From assembly GCA_029961685.1 (NCBI GenBank), contig JARWKL010000008.1:17827981-17891980 (forward strand): a stretch of 64,000 nt of DNA. Reading direction: 5' to 3'. The stretch comes from Aristolochia californica. Lineage: Eukaryota; Streptophyta; Magnoliopsida; Piperales; Aristolochiaceae. The notes under the pieces were generated by a model that was not told where the DNA came from, made no database searches, and saw only the letters and a program-made list of their open reading frames with translations. Of the stretch, positions 1-13,590 are shown in pieces (positions within the stretch are counted from its first letter, which is position 1; each line of letters opens with the position of its first letter). Both the position numbers and the translations under genes were made by a program.

Positions 1-671
1 CTTTTAAAGAGAATAACATTAAATTCTGAAGTTAACGTGCGGTGGGATATTTACCCGAGTCAAATAAGCCATTACTAGGCCCATTTACAAAACGTTGACC
101 TAACTATCATAGATGATTTTAAATGATTTATCAGGCATAACCGCTTATATTGTTTTAAGGAATGACTAATGGATTGGGAATCAACTCTTAGTTAAAAATC
201 CTCCGCCTTCCCCTTTTCCTGACGACTGCAAAACCTGATATATAAAAACTGAAAAGAGTTTACAATCCCAAAAAGTTATAGACACTTTTTGGAATTATCT
301 CTCTCTTCATTTTTGCATTGTGCATTTCCATTTGAGATGTATACTTTTTTCTTAAATCAAAACTTGAGTTTTCACGTTCTGTTCATCTGGCAATCCAAAA
401 AAGAGATTAAAGGCAAATAGATCACAAAAAAATGAAAATTTTAGAGTTTATGTATGGAAAGAATTTAATGCAATGACAAATGTAAGTAAAGAAAATTTAT
501 TCACACAAAAATGAACATAAAAGTTTTGCTATCCATTTTTGGGAAAATAATACTAGTTCAACCCTTTTAGCTCAGAATTTTATAAGAAACAGATTTTTGT
601 AGACATGTTTTAAAAAAAGGATGTGCATGCTTGAAACATGATAAAGATGCAAATGACCAATGGATCCAAAA

Positions 672-1835
672 CTTTTAAAGAGAATAACATTAAATTTTCT
701 AGTGAACGTGCAGTGGGATATTTACCCGAGTCAAACAAGATATTATTTGCCAATTTTCAAAAAAGCTAACCAAATGATCATAGATGATTGTAAAGTGATT
801 TATCATGCGTAACGGGCTATATTCTTGTAAGTAATGACTTATGGATTGTGAGTCAACACTCAGTTAAAAATCCCATGCCTCCCCGTTTTCCTAACGATTG
901 CAAAACAGAATATATAAAAACTAAGAAAAGTTTACAATCCTTAAAAATTACAGAGACTTTTCGGAATTATCTATCTTATTATTTGTGCATTGTGCATTTG
1001 AATTTAAGATATATACTTTCTTAAATCAAAACTTGAGTTTTCACTTTCCCTTCATCTCGTAAAAAAAAAGAGATAAAAGGCAAATAGATCACAACCAAAT
1101 GAAAATTTAAGAGTTTATGTATGAAAGAATTTAAAGCAATAAAAAATGTAAGAAAAGAAAATTTATTCACACACAACAAATGAACACAAAAGTTTTGTTT
1201 TCCAAGTTTGGGAAAATTGCACTAGTCCAACCCATTTTGCCCATTTAAAAACTGCTGACCTAACGATCACAGATGATTGTAAAGTGTTTTATCATGCGTA
1301 ACGGGCTATATTTTTGTAAGGAAGGACTTATGGATTGGGAGTCAACACTCAGTTAAGAATCTCCCGCCTCCTCCCTTTTCTCGATAATTGCAAAACCTGA
1401 TATATAAAAACTAAAAAGAGTTTACAAGCCTTAAAAATACAGACACTTTTTTGAATTATCTCTCTCTTCGTTTGTGTATTGTGCACTTCCATTTTAGATG
1501 TATACTTTTTTCTTAAATCAAAACTTGAGTTTTCACTTTCCCTTTATCTCATAAACAATAAAAAGAGATAAAAGGCAAATAGATCACCACAAAATGAAAA
1601 TTTTAGAGTTTATTTGTGGGAAGAATTTAAATCGATAAAAAATGTAAGTTAAGAAAATTTATTCACACACCACAAATGAACACAAAAGTTTTGTTAACCA
1701 AGTTTGGGAAATTCCACTAGTTGAACCCTAATAGCTTGGAATTTTATAAGAAAGAGAGTTTTCTACGCAAGTTTTAAAAAATGGATATGCATGCTTGAAA
1801 CATGTTAAAGATGCAAAGGACCTATGGATCCAAAC
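672..1835. repeat. Two monomers fused by a ~178-bp deletion (junction near 1233)
   Basis: The first monomer runs to the CTAGTCCAACCC segment (1222-1233) and then continues directly as ATTTTGCCC, which belongs about 80 bp into the next monomer. The interval is 1,164 bp instead of about 1,342. The 3' end of one monomer, including its inverted repeat and TGGATCCA site, and the 5' end of the next are missing. Confidence 0.9.
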
Positions 1836-4800
1836 ATTTTAATGAGAATAACTTTAAATTCTCAAGTGAACGTGCGGTGGGATATTTACTCGAATCAAAC
1901 AAACCATTATTTTGCCCATTTACAAAAATCTGACCTAACGATCATAGATGATTGTAAAGTGATTTATCAGGCATAACGGGCTGTATTTTTTAAAGGAATG
2001 ACTTATGGATTGGGAGACAACACTCAGTGAAAAATCCCCCGCCTCCCCCTTTTACCCCATGATTGAAAAACCTGATATATAAAAACTAAAAGGAGTTTAC
2101 AATCCCTAAAAATTACTGACCCCATTTGGAATTATCTCTCTCTACATTTGTGCATTGTGCATTTCCATTTTAGATGTATACTTTTTTCTTGAATCGAAAC
2201 TTGTGTTTTCACTTTCCCTTCATCTCGTAAACAAAAATAGAGATAATAGGCAAATAGATGACAACAAAATGAAAATTTTAGAGCTTATGTATGGAAAAAA
2301 TTTAAAGCAAAAACAAATATAAGTATAGAAAAGTTTTTCAGACACCACAAATGAACACAAAAGTTTTGTTATCCAAATTTGGGAAATTCCACTAGTTCAA
2401 TCCTAATAGCTTGGAATTTTATAAGAAAGAGATTTTTCTACACATGTTTTAAAAAATTGATTTGTATTCTTGAAACATGTTAAAGATGTAAATGACCTCT
2501 GGATACAAACCTTTTAAAGAGAATAACCTTAAATTCTTTAGTGAACGTGCGGTGGGAGATTTACCCGAGTCAAACAAGCTATTATTTTGCCCATTTATAA
2601 AATGTTGACCTAACAATCATGGGTGATTGTAAAGTGATTTATCATGCGTAACAGGCTATATTTTTTAAAGGCATGACTTAAGGATTGGGAGTCAACACTC
2701 AGTTAAAAATCCACTGCCTCCACCTTTTCCCGACTATTGCAAAACCGTATATATAAAAACGAAAAAGAGTTTACAATCCCTAAAATTACAGACACTTTTT
2801 GGAATAATCTCTCTCTATATTTTTGCATTCTGCTTTTCCATTTTAGATTTATACTTTTTTCTTAAATCAAAACTTGAGTTTTCACCTTCCCTTCTCCTCG
2901 TAAACAAAAAACGAGATAAAAGGCAAATAGATCACAACAAAATGAAAATTTTAGAGTTTTTTTATGGAAATAATTTAAATCAATAACAAATTTAAGTAAA
3001 GAAATTTTTTTCACATGCCACAAATGAACACAAAAGTTTTGTTATCCCAGTTTGTGAAATTCCACTTGTTCAACCCTAATAGCTTGGAATTTTATAAGAA
3101 AGAGATTTTTCTACACTTGTTTTAAAAAATGGATATGCATGTTTTAAACATGTTAAAGATACAAATGACCTATGGATCCAAATCTTTTAATCAGAATAAC
3201 ATTAAATTCTCAAGTGGACGTGCGATGGCATATTTACAAGAGTCAAACAAGCCATTATTTTTCATATTTACAAAATGCTGACCTAACCATCATAGATGAT
3301 AGTAAATTGATTTATCATGAGAAAAAGGGCTATTTTTTTTGTAGGGAATCACTTATGGATTGGGAGTCAATACTCAGTTAAAAATCCCCCACCTCCCCTT
3401 TTCCCGACAAATACAAAACCTGATATATAAAAACTAAATAGAGTTTATAATCCCTAAAATTTACAGACACTTTTTGGAATTGTCTCTTTGTACATTTTTG
3501 CATTGTGCATTTCCATTTTAGCTGTATACTTTTTTCTTCAATCAAAACTTGAGTTTTCACTTTCCCTTCTTCTCGTAAACAAAAAAAGAGATAAAAGGCA
3601 AATAGATCACAACAAAATGAAAATTTTAGATTTTATGTATGGAAAAAATTTACATCAATAAAAAATGTAAGTAAAGAAAATTTATTCACACATCGCAAAT
3701 GAACACAAAAGTTTTGTTTCCAAGTTTGGACAATTCCTCTACTTCAACCATAATAGCTTGGAATTTATAAGAGAGATTTTTCTACACATGTTTTAAAAAA
3801 TGGATATGCATGCTTGAAACATGTTAAAGATATAAATGACCTATGGAACCAAACCTTTTAACGAGAATAACCTTAAATTCTCAAGTGAACGTGTGGTGGG
3901 ATTTTAACCCGAGTCAAACAACCCATTATTTTGCCTATTTACCAAAAGTAGACCTAGCGACCTTAAATTATTGTCAAGTGATTTATCCTGCTTGACAGGC
4001 TATATTTTTGTAAGGAATGAGTTATGGATTGCGAATCAACTCTCAGTTAAAAATCCCCGGCCTTCCCCTTTTCCCGATGATTTCAAAACCTGATATATAA
4101 AAACAAAAAAGAGTTTACAATCCCTAAAAATTACAAACACTTTTTTGAATTATCTCTCTCTACATTTATGTATTGTGCATTTCCCTTTTATATGTATACA
4201 TTTTTCTTAAATCAAAACTTGAGTTTTCACTTTCCCTTCATCTTGTATACAAAAAAAGAGATACAAGGTAAATAGATAAAAAAAAAATGAAAATTTTTGA
4301 GTTTATTTATCAAAAGAATTTAAATCAATAAAAATGCAAGTAAAGAAATTTTTTTCTCACACCTTAAATGTACTCAAAAGTTTTGTTATCTAAGTTTGGG
4401 AAATTCCACTAGTTCCACCCTAATAGCTTGGGATTTTATAAGAAAAAGATTTTTTTACACATGTTTTAAAAAATGGATATGCATGTTTGAAACATGTTAT
4501 TGATTCAAATGTCATATGGATCTAAACCTTTTAAAGACAATAACATTAAATTCTCAAGTGAACGTACGGTATGATATTCACCCGAGTCAAATAAGCCATT
4601 ATTTTGCCCATTTACAAAAAGCTGACCTAACGATCATAGACGATTGTAAAGTGATTTATCATGCGTAACCGGCTATATTTTTTTGTAAGGAATGACTTAT
4701 GGATTGTCAGTCAACACTCAATTAAAAATCCCCCGCCGCCCTCCTTTCTCGACGATAGCAAAACCTGATGTATAAAATCTAAAAAGAGTTTACAATCCCT

Positions 4801-7211
4801 AAAAATTATAAACACTCTTTGGAATTATCTCTCTCTACATTTGTACATTAAGCATTTCCAAAGTAGATATATGTTTTTTTATTAAATCAAAAATTGAGTT
4901 TGGACTTTCCCTTCATCTCGTACACAAAAAAAGATATAACAGCAATTAGATCACAACAAAATGAAAATTTTAGAGTTTATGTATGGAAAGAAATTAAAGC
5001 AATTACAAAGGTAAGAAAACAAAATTTATTCACACACCACAAACGAACACAAAAGTTTTGTAATCCAATTTTGGGAAATTCCACTACTTCAACCCAAATA
5101 GCTTGGAGTTTTATAAGAAAGAGAATTTTCTGCACATGTTTTAAAAAATGGATATGCAAGCTTGAAACATGTTCAAGATGCAAATGACCTAAGGATCAAA
5201 ACCTTTTAAAGAGAATAACATTAAATTCTCAAGGGCACGTGCGATGGGATATTTACCCGTGTTAAATAAGCCATTATTTTACCTATTTACAAAAATTTGA
5301 CGATCATAGATGATTGTAAAGTGATTTATCATGCATAACGGGCTATATTTTTGCAACGAACGATATATGGATTGGGAGTCAAAACTCAGTTAAAAATCCC
5401 CCGCCTCCCCTTTTCCTAACGATTGCAAAACAGTATATATAAAAACTAAAAAGAGTTGACAATCCCTAAAAATTACAGACACTTTTTGGAATTATCTCTC
5501 TCTACATTTGAGCATTGTGCATTTAAATTTTAGATGTATACTTTTTTCTTACATCAAAACTTGAGTTTTCACTTTCCCTTCATCTCGTAAACAAAAAAAG
5601 ATATAAAAGGCAAATAGATCACAACGAAATGAATATTTTAGAGTTTATTTATGGAAAAAATTTAAATGAATAACAATTGTAAGTAAAGAAAATTTATTCA
5701 CATGACACAAATGAACACAAAAGTTTTGTTATCCAAGTTTGGGAAATTCCTCTAGTTCAACCCTAATAGCTTGGAATTTTATAAGAAATAGATTTTCCTA
5801 CACATGTTTTAAAAAATGGATATGCATGCTTGAAATATATTAAAGATACAAATAACCTATGGAACCAAACCTTTTGAAGAGAATAACATTACATTCTCAA
5901 GAGAACGTGCGGTGGGATATTTATCCGAGTCAAACAAACAATTATTTTGCATATTTACAAAAAATCTGACTTAACGATCATAGATGATTGTAGAGTGATT
6001 TATCATGAGTAACGGGCTATATTTTTGTAAGGAATGACTTATGGATTAGGAATCAACACTCAGTTAAAAATCCCTCGCCACCCCCTTTTCTCGACGAATG
6101 CAAAACCTGATATATAAAAACTAAAGAGTTTATAATCCCTAAAATTTACATCCACTTTTTGGAATTATCTCTCTCTTCATTTGTGCATTTCCATTTTAGA
6201 TGTATACTTTTTTCTTAAATCAAAACTTGAGTTTTCACTTTCCCTTCATCTCGTATACAAAAAAGAGATAAAAGTCAAATAGATCACAACAAAATGAAAA
6301 TTTTAGAGTTTATGTACGAAAATAATTTAAATCAATGACAAATGTAAGTAAAGAAATTTTATTCACACACCACAAATCAACTCAAAAGTTTTGTTATCCA
6401 AGTTTGGGAAATTCCACTACTTCAACCCTAATAGTTTGGAATTTTACAAGAAAGAGATTCTTCTACACATGTTTTAAAAAAATGGATATGCATGTTTGAA
6501 ACATGTTAAAGATACAAATGACCTATGGATCCAAACCTTTTAAAGAGAATAACATTAAAATCTCAAATGAACGTGAGGTGAGATATTTACCCGAGTCAAA
6601 CAAGGAATTATTTTTCCGATTTACAAAAAGCTGGCCTAAAGATTATAGATAATTGTAGAGTGATTTATCTTGTGTAACTGGCTTTATTTTTGTAAGGAAT
6701 GACTTATTGATAGGGAGTCAACACTCAATTAAAAATCCCCCGCTTGCCCCTTTTCCAGACGTTTGCAAAACCTGATGTATAAAAACTAAAAAGAGTTTAA
6801 AATACCTAATAATTATAGGCACTTTTTTGGAATTATCTCTCTCTACATTTGTGCATTGTGCATTTCCATTTTAGTTGTAATCTTTTTTCTTAAGTCAAAA
6901 CTTGAGATTTCACTTTCCCTTCATCTCGTAAATAAAAAAACAGATAAAAGGAAAATAGATCACAACAAAATGAAAATTTTAGAGTTTATGTATGGAAAGA
7001 ATTTAAAGCAATAATGATTGTAAGTAAAGAAAATTTATTCACACACCACAAATGAACACAAAAGTTTTGTTAACCAAGTTTTGGAAATTCCACTAGTTCA
7101 ACCCTAATAGCTTGGAATTTTATAAGAAAGATATTTTTCTACACATGTTTTAAAAAATGGATATGCATGCTTGAAACATGTTAAAGATGCAAATGACCTA
7201 TGGATCCAAAC

Positions 7212-7834
7212 CTTTTAGAGAGAATAACATTAAATTCTCAAGTGAACGTGCGGTAGGATATTTACCTGAGTCAAACAAGCCATTATTTTGTCCATTTACA
7301 AAAAGCTGACCTAACGATCATAGATGTTTTTAAAGTGATTTATCATGCGTAACCGGCTATATCCCCCACCTCCCCCTTTTCCCGACGATAACCAAACCTG
7401 ATTTATAAAATCTAAAAAGAGTTTAAAATCCCTAAAAATTAAAGACACTTTTTGGAATTATCTCTCTCTACATTTGTGCATTGAGCATTTCCATTTTACA
7501 TGTATGCTTTTTTATTAAATAAAAACTTGAGTTTTCACTTTCTTTTCATCTCGTAAAAAAATAAGAGATAAAGGCAAATAGATCACAACAAAATGAAAAT
7601 ATTAGAGTTTATGTATGGAAAAAATTTAAAGCAATAACAAATGTAAGTAAAGAAAATTTATTCACACACCACAAATGAACACAAAAGTTTGGTTATCCAT
7701 GTTTGGGAAACTCCACTAATTCAACCCAAATAGCTTGGAATTTTATAAGTAAGAGATTTTTCTACACATGTTTTAAAAAATGGATATGGATGCTTAAAAC
7801 ATGTTAAAGACGCAAATGCCCTATGGATCATAAC
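7212..7834. repeat. Monomer with ~50-bp deletion (junction near 7362)
   Basis: GGCTATAT is joined directly to CCCCCACCTCC, removing the TTTTTGTAAGGAATGACTTA...CAGTTAAAAA part. Monomer length is 623 bp. The ends share only AT. Confidence 0.9.
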
Positions 7835-10800
7835 CTTTTAAAGAGAATAACAATAAATTCTCAAATGAACGTGCGGTGGGATATTTACCCAAGTCAAACA
7901 AGCCATTAACAAAAAGTTGACCATAGAATCATAGATGATTGTAAAGTGATTTTTCAGGCGTAAGGGGCTATATTTTTTTAAGGAACAACTTATGGAGATG
8001 GAGTCAACACTTAGTGAAAAATCCCTCGCCTCCCCCTTGTCCCGATAATTGCAAAACCTGATACATAAAAACTAAAAAGAGTTTATAGTCCCTAAAAATT
8101 GCAGATACTTTTTATTAATTATCTCTCGCTACATTTGTGCATTGTGTATTTCCATTTTAGATGAATATTTTTTTCTTAAATTAAAACTTGAGTTTTCATT
8201 TTCCCTTTATCTCGTAAACAAAAAAGAATATAAAAGGCAAATAGATCACAACAAAAAGAAAATTTTGAGTTTAAGTTTGGAAAGAATTTTAAGCAATAAC
8301 AAATGTAAGTAAAGAAAATTTATTCACACACCACAAATTAACACAAATGTTCTGTTATTGGTGTTTGGGAAATCCAACTAGTTCAACCCTAATAGCTGGG
8401 AATTTTATAAGAATGAGATTTTTATACACATGTTTTAAAAAATGGATATGCATGCTTGAAACATGTTAAAGATGCAAATGACCTATGGATCCATATCTTT
8501 TAAAGAGAATAATATTAAATTCTCAAGTGAAGGTACGATGGGATATTTACCGTGTCAAACAAGCCATTATTTTGCCCATTTACCAATAGCTGACCTAACG
8601 ATCATAGATGATTGTAAAGTGATTTATTAAGCATAACAGGCTATACTTTTGTTAGGAATGACTTATGGATTGGGACTCAACACTCAGTTAAAAATCCCAT
8701 GCCTCCCCCTTTTCTCAACGATTACAAAACCTGATATTTAAAAACTAAAAAGAGTTAACAATCCCTAAAAATTACAGTCACTTTTTGGAATTATCTCTCT
8801 CTAAATTTGTGCATTGTGTATTTCCATTTTAGTTGTATAATATTTTCTTAAATCAAAACTTGAGTTTTCACTTTCCCTTCATCACATAAACAAAAAAAGA
8901 GATAAAAGGCGAAAACAGCACAACAAAATGAAAATTTAAGAGTTTATGTATGGAAAGAATTTAAAGCAATAACAAATGTAAGTAAAGAAAATTTGTTCAC
9001 ACACCACAAATGAACACAAAAGTTTGGTTATCCAAGTTTGGAAAATTCCACTAGTCCAACCCTAATAGCTTGGAATTTTATAAGAAATAGATTTTTCTAC
9101 ACATGTTTTAAAGAATGGATATGCATGCTAGAAATATGTTAAAGATGCAAATGACAAATGGATTCATACCTTTTAAAGAGAATAATATTAAATTCTCAAG
9201 TGAAGGTGCGGTGGGACATTTACCTGTGTCAAACAAGCCATTATTTTGCCCATTTACCAAAAGCGGACCTAATGATCATAGATGATTGTAAAGTGATTTA
9301 TCGTGCTTAACGGGATATATTATTGTAAGGAATGACTTATGGAATGGGAGTCAACACTCAGTTAAAAATCCCCCGCCTCCCCCTTTCCCTAAAGATTGCA
9401 AAACCTGATATATATAAATTAAAAAGAGTTTAAAAAACCTAAAAATTACAGACACTTTTTGGAATTACCTCTCTACAAATATGTGCATTGTGCATTTCCA
9501 TTTTAGTTCTATACTTTTTTCTAAAATTAAAACTTGAATTTTCACTTTCCCTTCATCGTAAAGAAAAAAAGAGATAAAAGGCAAATAGGTCACAAAAAAA
9601 TGAAAATTTAGAGTTTAGGTATGGAAAAAATTTAAAGCAATAAAAAATGTAACTAAAGAAAATTTATTCACACACCACAAATGAACACAAAAGTTCGGTT
9701 ATCCAAGTTTGGGAAATTCCACTAGTTCAACCCTAATAGCTTGGAATTTTATAAGAAAGTGACTTTTCCACACATGTTTTAAAAAATGGATATGCATGCT
9801 TGAAACATGTTAAAGATGGACATCACCTATGGATCCAAACCTTTTAAAGAGAATAACATTAAATTCTAAAGTGAACGTGCAATAGGATATTTACCCGAGT
9901 CAAATAAGCTATTATTTTGCCCATTAACAAAAAGCTGACCTAACGATCATAAATGATTGGAAAGTGATTTATCATGCGTAACGGGCTATATTTTTGTAGG
10001 TAAATGACCTATGGATAGGGAGTCAAAACTCAGTTAAAATTGCCCTGCCTCCCCCTTTTCCTGACGATTGCAAAACCCGATATATAAAAACTAAAAAGAG
10101 TTTACAATCGCTAAAAATTACCGACACTTTGTGGGAAATATCTCTCCCTACATTTGTGCATTGGGCAGAAGTATAATTTTTTCTTAAATAAAAACTTGAA
10201 TTTTCACTTTCCCTTCATCTCGTAAACAAAAAAAGAGATAAAAGCCAAATAGATGACAACAAAATGAAAATTTAAAAGTTTTTGTCTGGAAAGAATTTAA
10301 AGAAATAACAAATGTAAGTAAAGAAAATTTATTCAAACACCACAAATGAACACAAAGTTTGGATAGTTAAGTTTTGAAAATTCCACTAGTTCAACCCTAA
10401 TAGCATGGAATTTTATAAGAAAGAGATTTTTCTACACATGTTTTAAAAAATGGATATGCATGTTTGAAACATGTTAAAGATACAAATGACCTATGGATCC
10501 AAACATTTTAAAGAGAATAACATTAAATTATCAAGTGAACGTGCGGTGGGATATTTACCCGAGTCAAACAGGCCATTAATAAAAAGCAGACGTAAGAATC
10601 ATAGATGATTGAAAGTAATTTATCATGCGTAACGGGCTATATGTTTTTAAGGAATGACTTATGGAGATGGAGTCAACACTCAGTTAAAAATCCCCCGTCT
10701 CCCCCTTTACCCGACGATTGCAAAACCTGATATATAAAAAATAAAAAGAGTTCACAATCCCTAAAAATTACAAACACTTTTTGGGAATTATCTCTGTCTA

Positions 10801-12984
10801 CATTTGTGCATTGTGCATATCTATTTTAGATGTATACTTTTTTCTTAAATCAAAACTTGACTTTTCACATTCCTTTCATCTCGTAAACAAAAAAGGAGAT
10901 AAAAGGCAAATAGATCACAACAAAAAGAAAACTTAAGAGTTTATGTATGGAAAGAATTTAAAGCAATAAAAAAAGTAAGTAAAGAAAATTATTTCACACA
11001 CCACAAAGGAGCACAAAAGTTTTGTTATCCAAGTTACGAAAATTCCACTTGTTCAACCCTAATAGCTTGGAATTTTATAAGAAAGAGATTTTTCCACACA
11101 TGTTTTAAATAATGGACATGCATTCTTAAAACACGTTAAATATGTAAATGACTTATGGATCCAAACCTTTTAAATAGAAAAAAATTATAGTCTCAAGTGA
11201 ACGTGCGTTGGGATATTTATCCAAGTCAAACAAGGCATTATTTTGCCCAATTACAAAAACCTGACCTAACGATCATAGATGATTGTAAACTGCTTTATCA
11301 TGCGAGAAGGGCTATATTTTTGTAAGAAATGACTTATGGATTGGGAGTCAAATCTCAGTTAAAAATACCCCGCCTCCCCCTTTTCCCGAGGATTGCAAAA
11401 CCTCATATATAAAAACTAAAAAGAGTTAAAATGCCTTAAAATGACAGACACTTTTTGGAATTATCTCTCTCCAAAATTGTGCATTGTGCATTTCTGTTTT
11501 AGTTATATACTTTTTACTTGAATCGAAACTTGATTTTTCACTTTCCCATCATCTTGTAAAGAAAAAAAGAGATCGAAGGCAAATAGATCACAACAAATTG
11601 GAAATGTTAAAGTTTTGTATGGAAAGAATTTAAAGCAATAACAATGTAAGTAAAGAAAATTTATTCACACACCAAAAATGAACACAAAAGTTTTGTAATC
11701 CAAGTTTGGGAAATTCCACTAGTTCAACCCTAATTGCTTGAAATTTTATAAGAAAGAGATTTTTCAACACATGTTTTAAAAAATGGATATCCATGCTTGA
11801 AACACGTTAAAGATGCAAATGACCTATGGATCCAAACCTTTTATAGAGAATAACTTTAAATTCTCAAGTGAACGTGTGGTGGAATATTTAACCGAGTCAA
11901 ACAAGCCATTATTTTGCCCATTTACAAAAAGCTGATTGAACGATCATAGATGATTGTAAAGTGATTTACCATACATAACGGGTTGTATTTTAGTAAGAAA
12001 TGACTTATAGATTAGGAGTCAACACTCAGTTTAAAATCCCCAGCCTCCCCTTTTCCTGACAATTGCAAAACCTGGTATATATAAACTAAAATGAGTTTAT
12101 AATCCCTAAACATAAATACACTTTAAGTAAAGAAAATTTATTCACACACCACAAATGAACACAAAAGCTTTGTTATCCAAGTTTTGGAAATTCCACTAGT
12201 TCACCCCTAAAAGCTTGGAATTTTATAAGAAAGATTTTCTACATATGTTTTAAAAAATTGATATGCATGCTAGAAACATGTTAAAGATGGAAATGACCTA
12301 TGGAGCAAAACTTTTTAAAGAGAATAACATTAAATTCCCATGTGAACTTGCGATGGGATACTTACCCGAGTCAAACAAGCCATTATTTTGTCCATTTACA
12401 AAAAGCTGACCTAACGAACATTGATGACTGTAAATAGATTTATGTGTAACGGGCTTTATTTTTTTAAGGAATGACTTATGGATTGGGAGTCAACACTCAG
12501 TTAAAAATCCCCCACCTCCCCCTTTTCCCAACGATTGAAGAGCCTGATATATAAAAACTAAGAAGAGTTTACAATCCCAAAAAATTACAGACACTTTTTG
12601 GAATTATCTCTCTCTGCATTTGTGCATTGTGCATTTCCTTTTTAGATGTATACTTTTTTCTTAAATCAAAACTTGAGTTTTCACTTTCCCTTCATCCTGT
12701 AAACAAAAAAAAGTGATAAAAGGCAAATAGATCACAACAAAAAACAAAATTTTAGAGTTTATGTATGGAAAGAATTTAAAGCAATAACAAATGTAAGTAA
12801 AGAAAATTTATTCACACACCACAAATGAACAAAAAATTGTTGTTATCCAAGTTTGGAAAATTCCACTAGTTTAACCCTAATAGCTCAGAATTTTATAAGA
12901 AAGAGATTTTTTTACGCACGTTTTAAAAAATGGATATTCATGCTTGAAACATGTTAAAGATGCAAATGACCTAAGGATCCAAAC
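7835..12984. repeat. Monomer block 2: weak four-monomer periodicity (~2.67 kb)
   Basis: Monomer starts: 7835, 8497, 9170, 9841, 10505, 11167, 11838, 12312. Copies 7835 and 10505 (2,670 bp apart, four units) share an 11-bp deletion after GCCATTA (near 7907 and 10577) and the rare string TTATGGAGATGGAGTCAAC. Copies 8497 and 11167 share TTTTAGTTGTAT/TTTTAGTTATAT instead of TTTTAGATGTAT. Only about one and a half periods can be seen. Confidence 0.6.
11838..12311. repeat. Monomer with ~197-bp deletion (junction near 12123)
   Basis: The AATACACTTT that should continue into TGGAATTATCTC is followed at once by AAGTAAAGAAAATTT, which belongs about 200 bp further on. Length is 474 bp. The CT-run, the CACTTTCCC segment and the A-rich tract are lost; both monomer ends are intact. 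Confidence 0.9.
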
Positions 12985-13590
12985 CTTTTAAAGAGAATAA
13001 CATTAAATTCCCAAGTGAACGTGTGATGGGATATTTACCCGAGTCAAACAAGCCATTGTATTGCCCATTTAGAAAAAGCTGACCTAACGATCATATTTTT
13101 GTAAGGAATGACTTATGGAATGGGAGTCAACACTCAGTTAAAAATCACCCGCCTCCCCCTTTTTTCGACAATTGTAGAACCTGATATATAAAAACTAAAA
13201 AGTGTTTACAATCCGTAAAAATTACCTACACTTTTTGGAATTATCTCTCTCTACATTTGTGCATTTTGCATTTCCATTTTTTATGTAAATGTTTTTCTTA
13301 AATCAATACATGTTTTCACTTTCCCATCATCTTGTAAAAAAAAAAAAGAGATAAAAGGCAAAAAGATCACAACAAAATGAATTTAAAGCAATGACAAATA
13401 TAAGTACAGAAAATATATTTACACACAACAAATGAACACAAAAGTTTTGCTATCCCAGTTTTGGAAATTCCATTAGTTCAACCCTTATGGCTCGGAATTT
13501 TATAAGAAAGAGGTTTTCTACATATGTTTTGAACAATGGATATGCATGCTTGTAACAAGATAAACATGCAAATGACCTATGGATCCAAAC
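12985..13590. repeat. P monomer with an extra ~45-bp deletion
   Basis: Besides the shared P deletion, GATCATA at 13089-13095 is joined to TTTTTGTAAGG, removing the GATGATTGTAAAGTG...GGCTAT part. The ends share ATA. Length is 606 bp. P' (14264) lacks this lesion, so it is younger than the pair duplication or was lost from P'. Confidence 0.85.

Larger units (their letters stand above)
1..7834. repeat. Monomer block 1: simple tandem array
   Basis: Monomer starts: 1, 672, 1836, 2511, 3184, 3855, 4528, 5203, 5871, 6537, 7212. The interval 672-1835 is two monomers fused by a deletion, and 7212-7834 carries a ~50-bp deletion. The other copies are 666-675 bp. I see no convincing multi-monomer periodicity here. 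Confidence 0.9.

Noticed and set aside
3172..3381. Reading frame starting MDPNLL (related frames at 35978 and 43376)
   Set aside because: It begins at the TGGATCCA end of a monomer and runs through its 5' part. It is open only in a few copies and reflects chance absence of stops.
4894..5187. Longest open frame of block 1 (97 codons) and the antisense frames at 4977, 38571 and 41982
   Set aside because: All are inside the satellite, overlap on both strands, and are disrupted in other copies.
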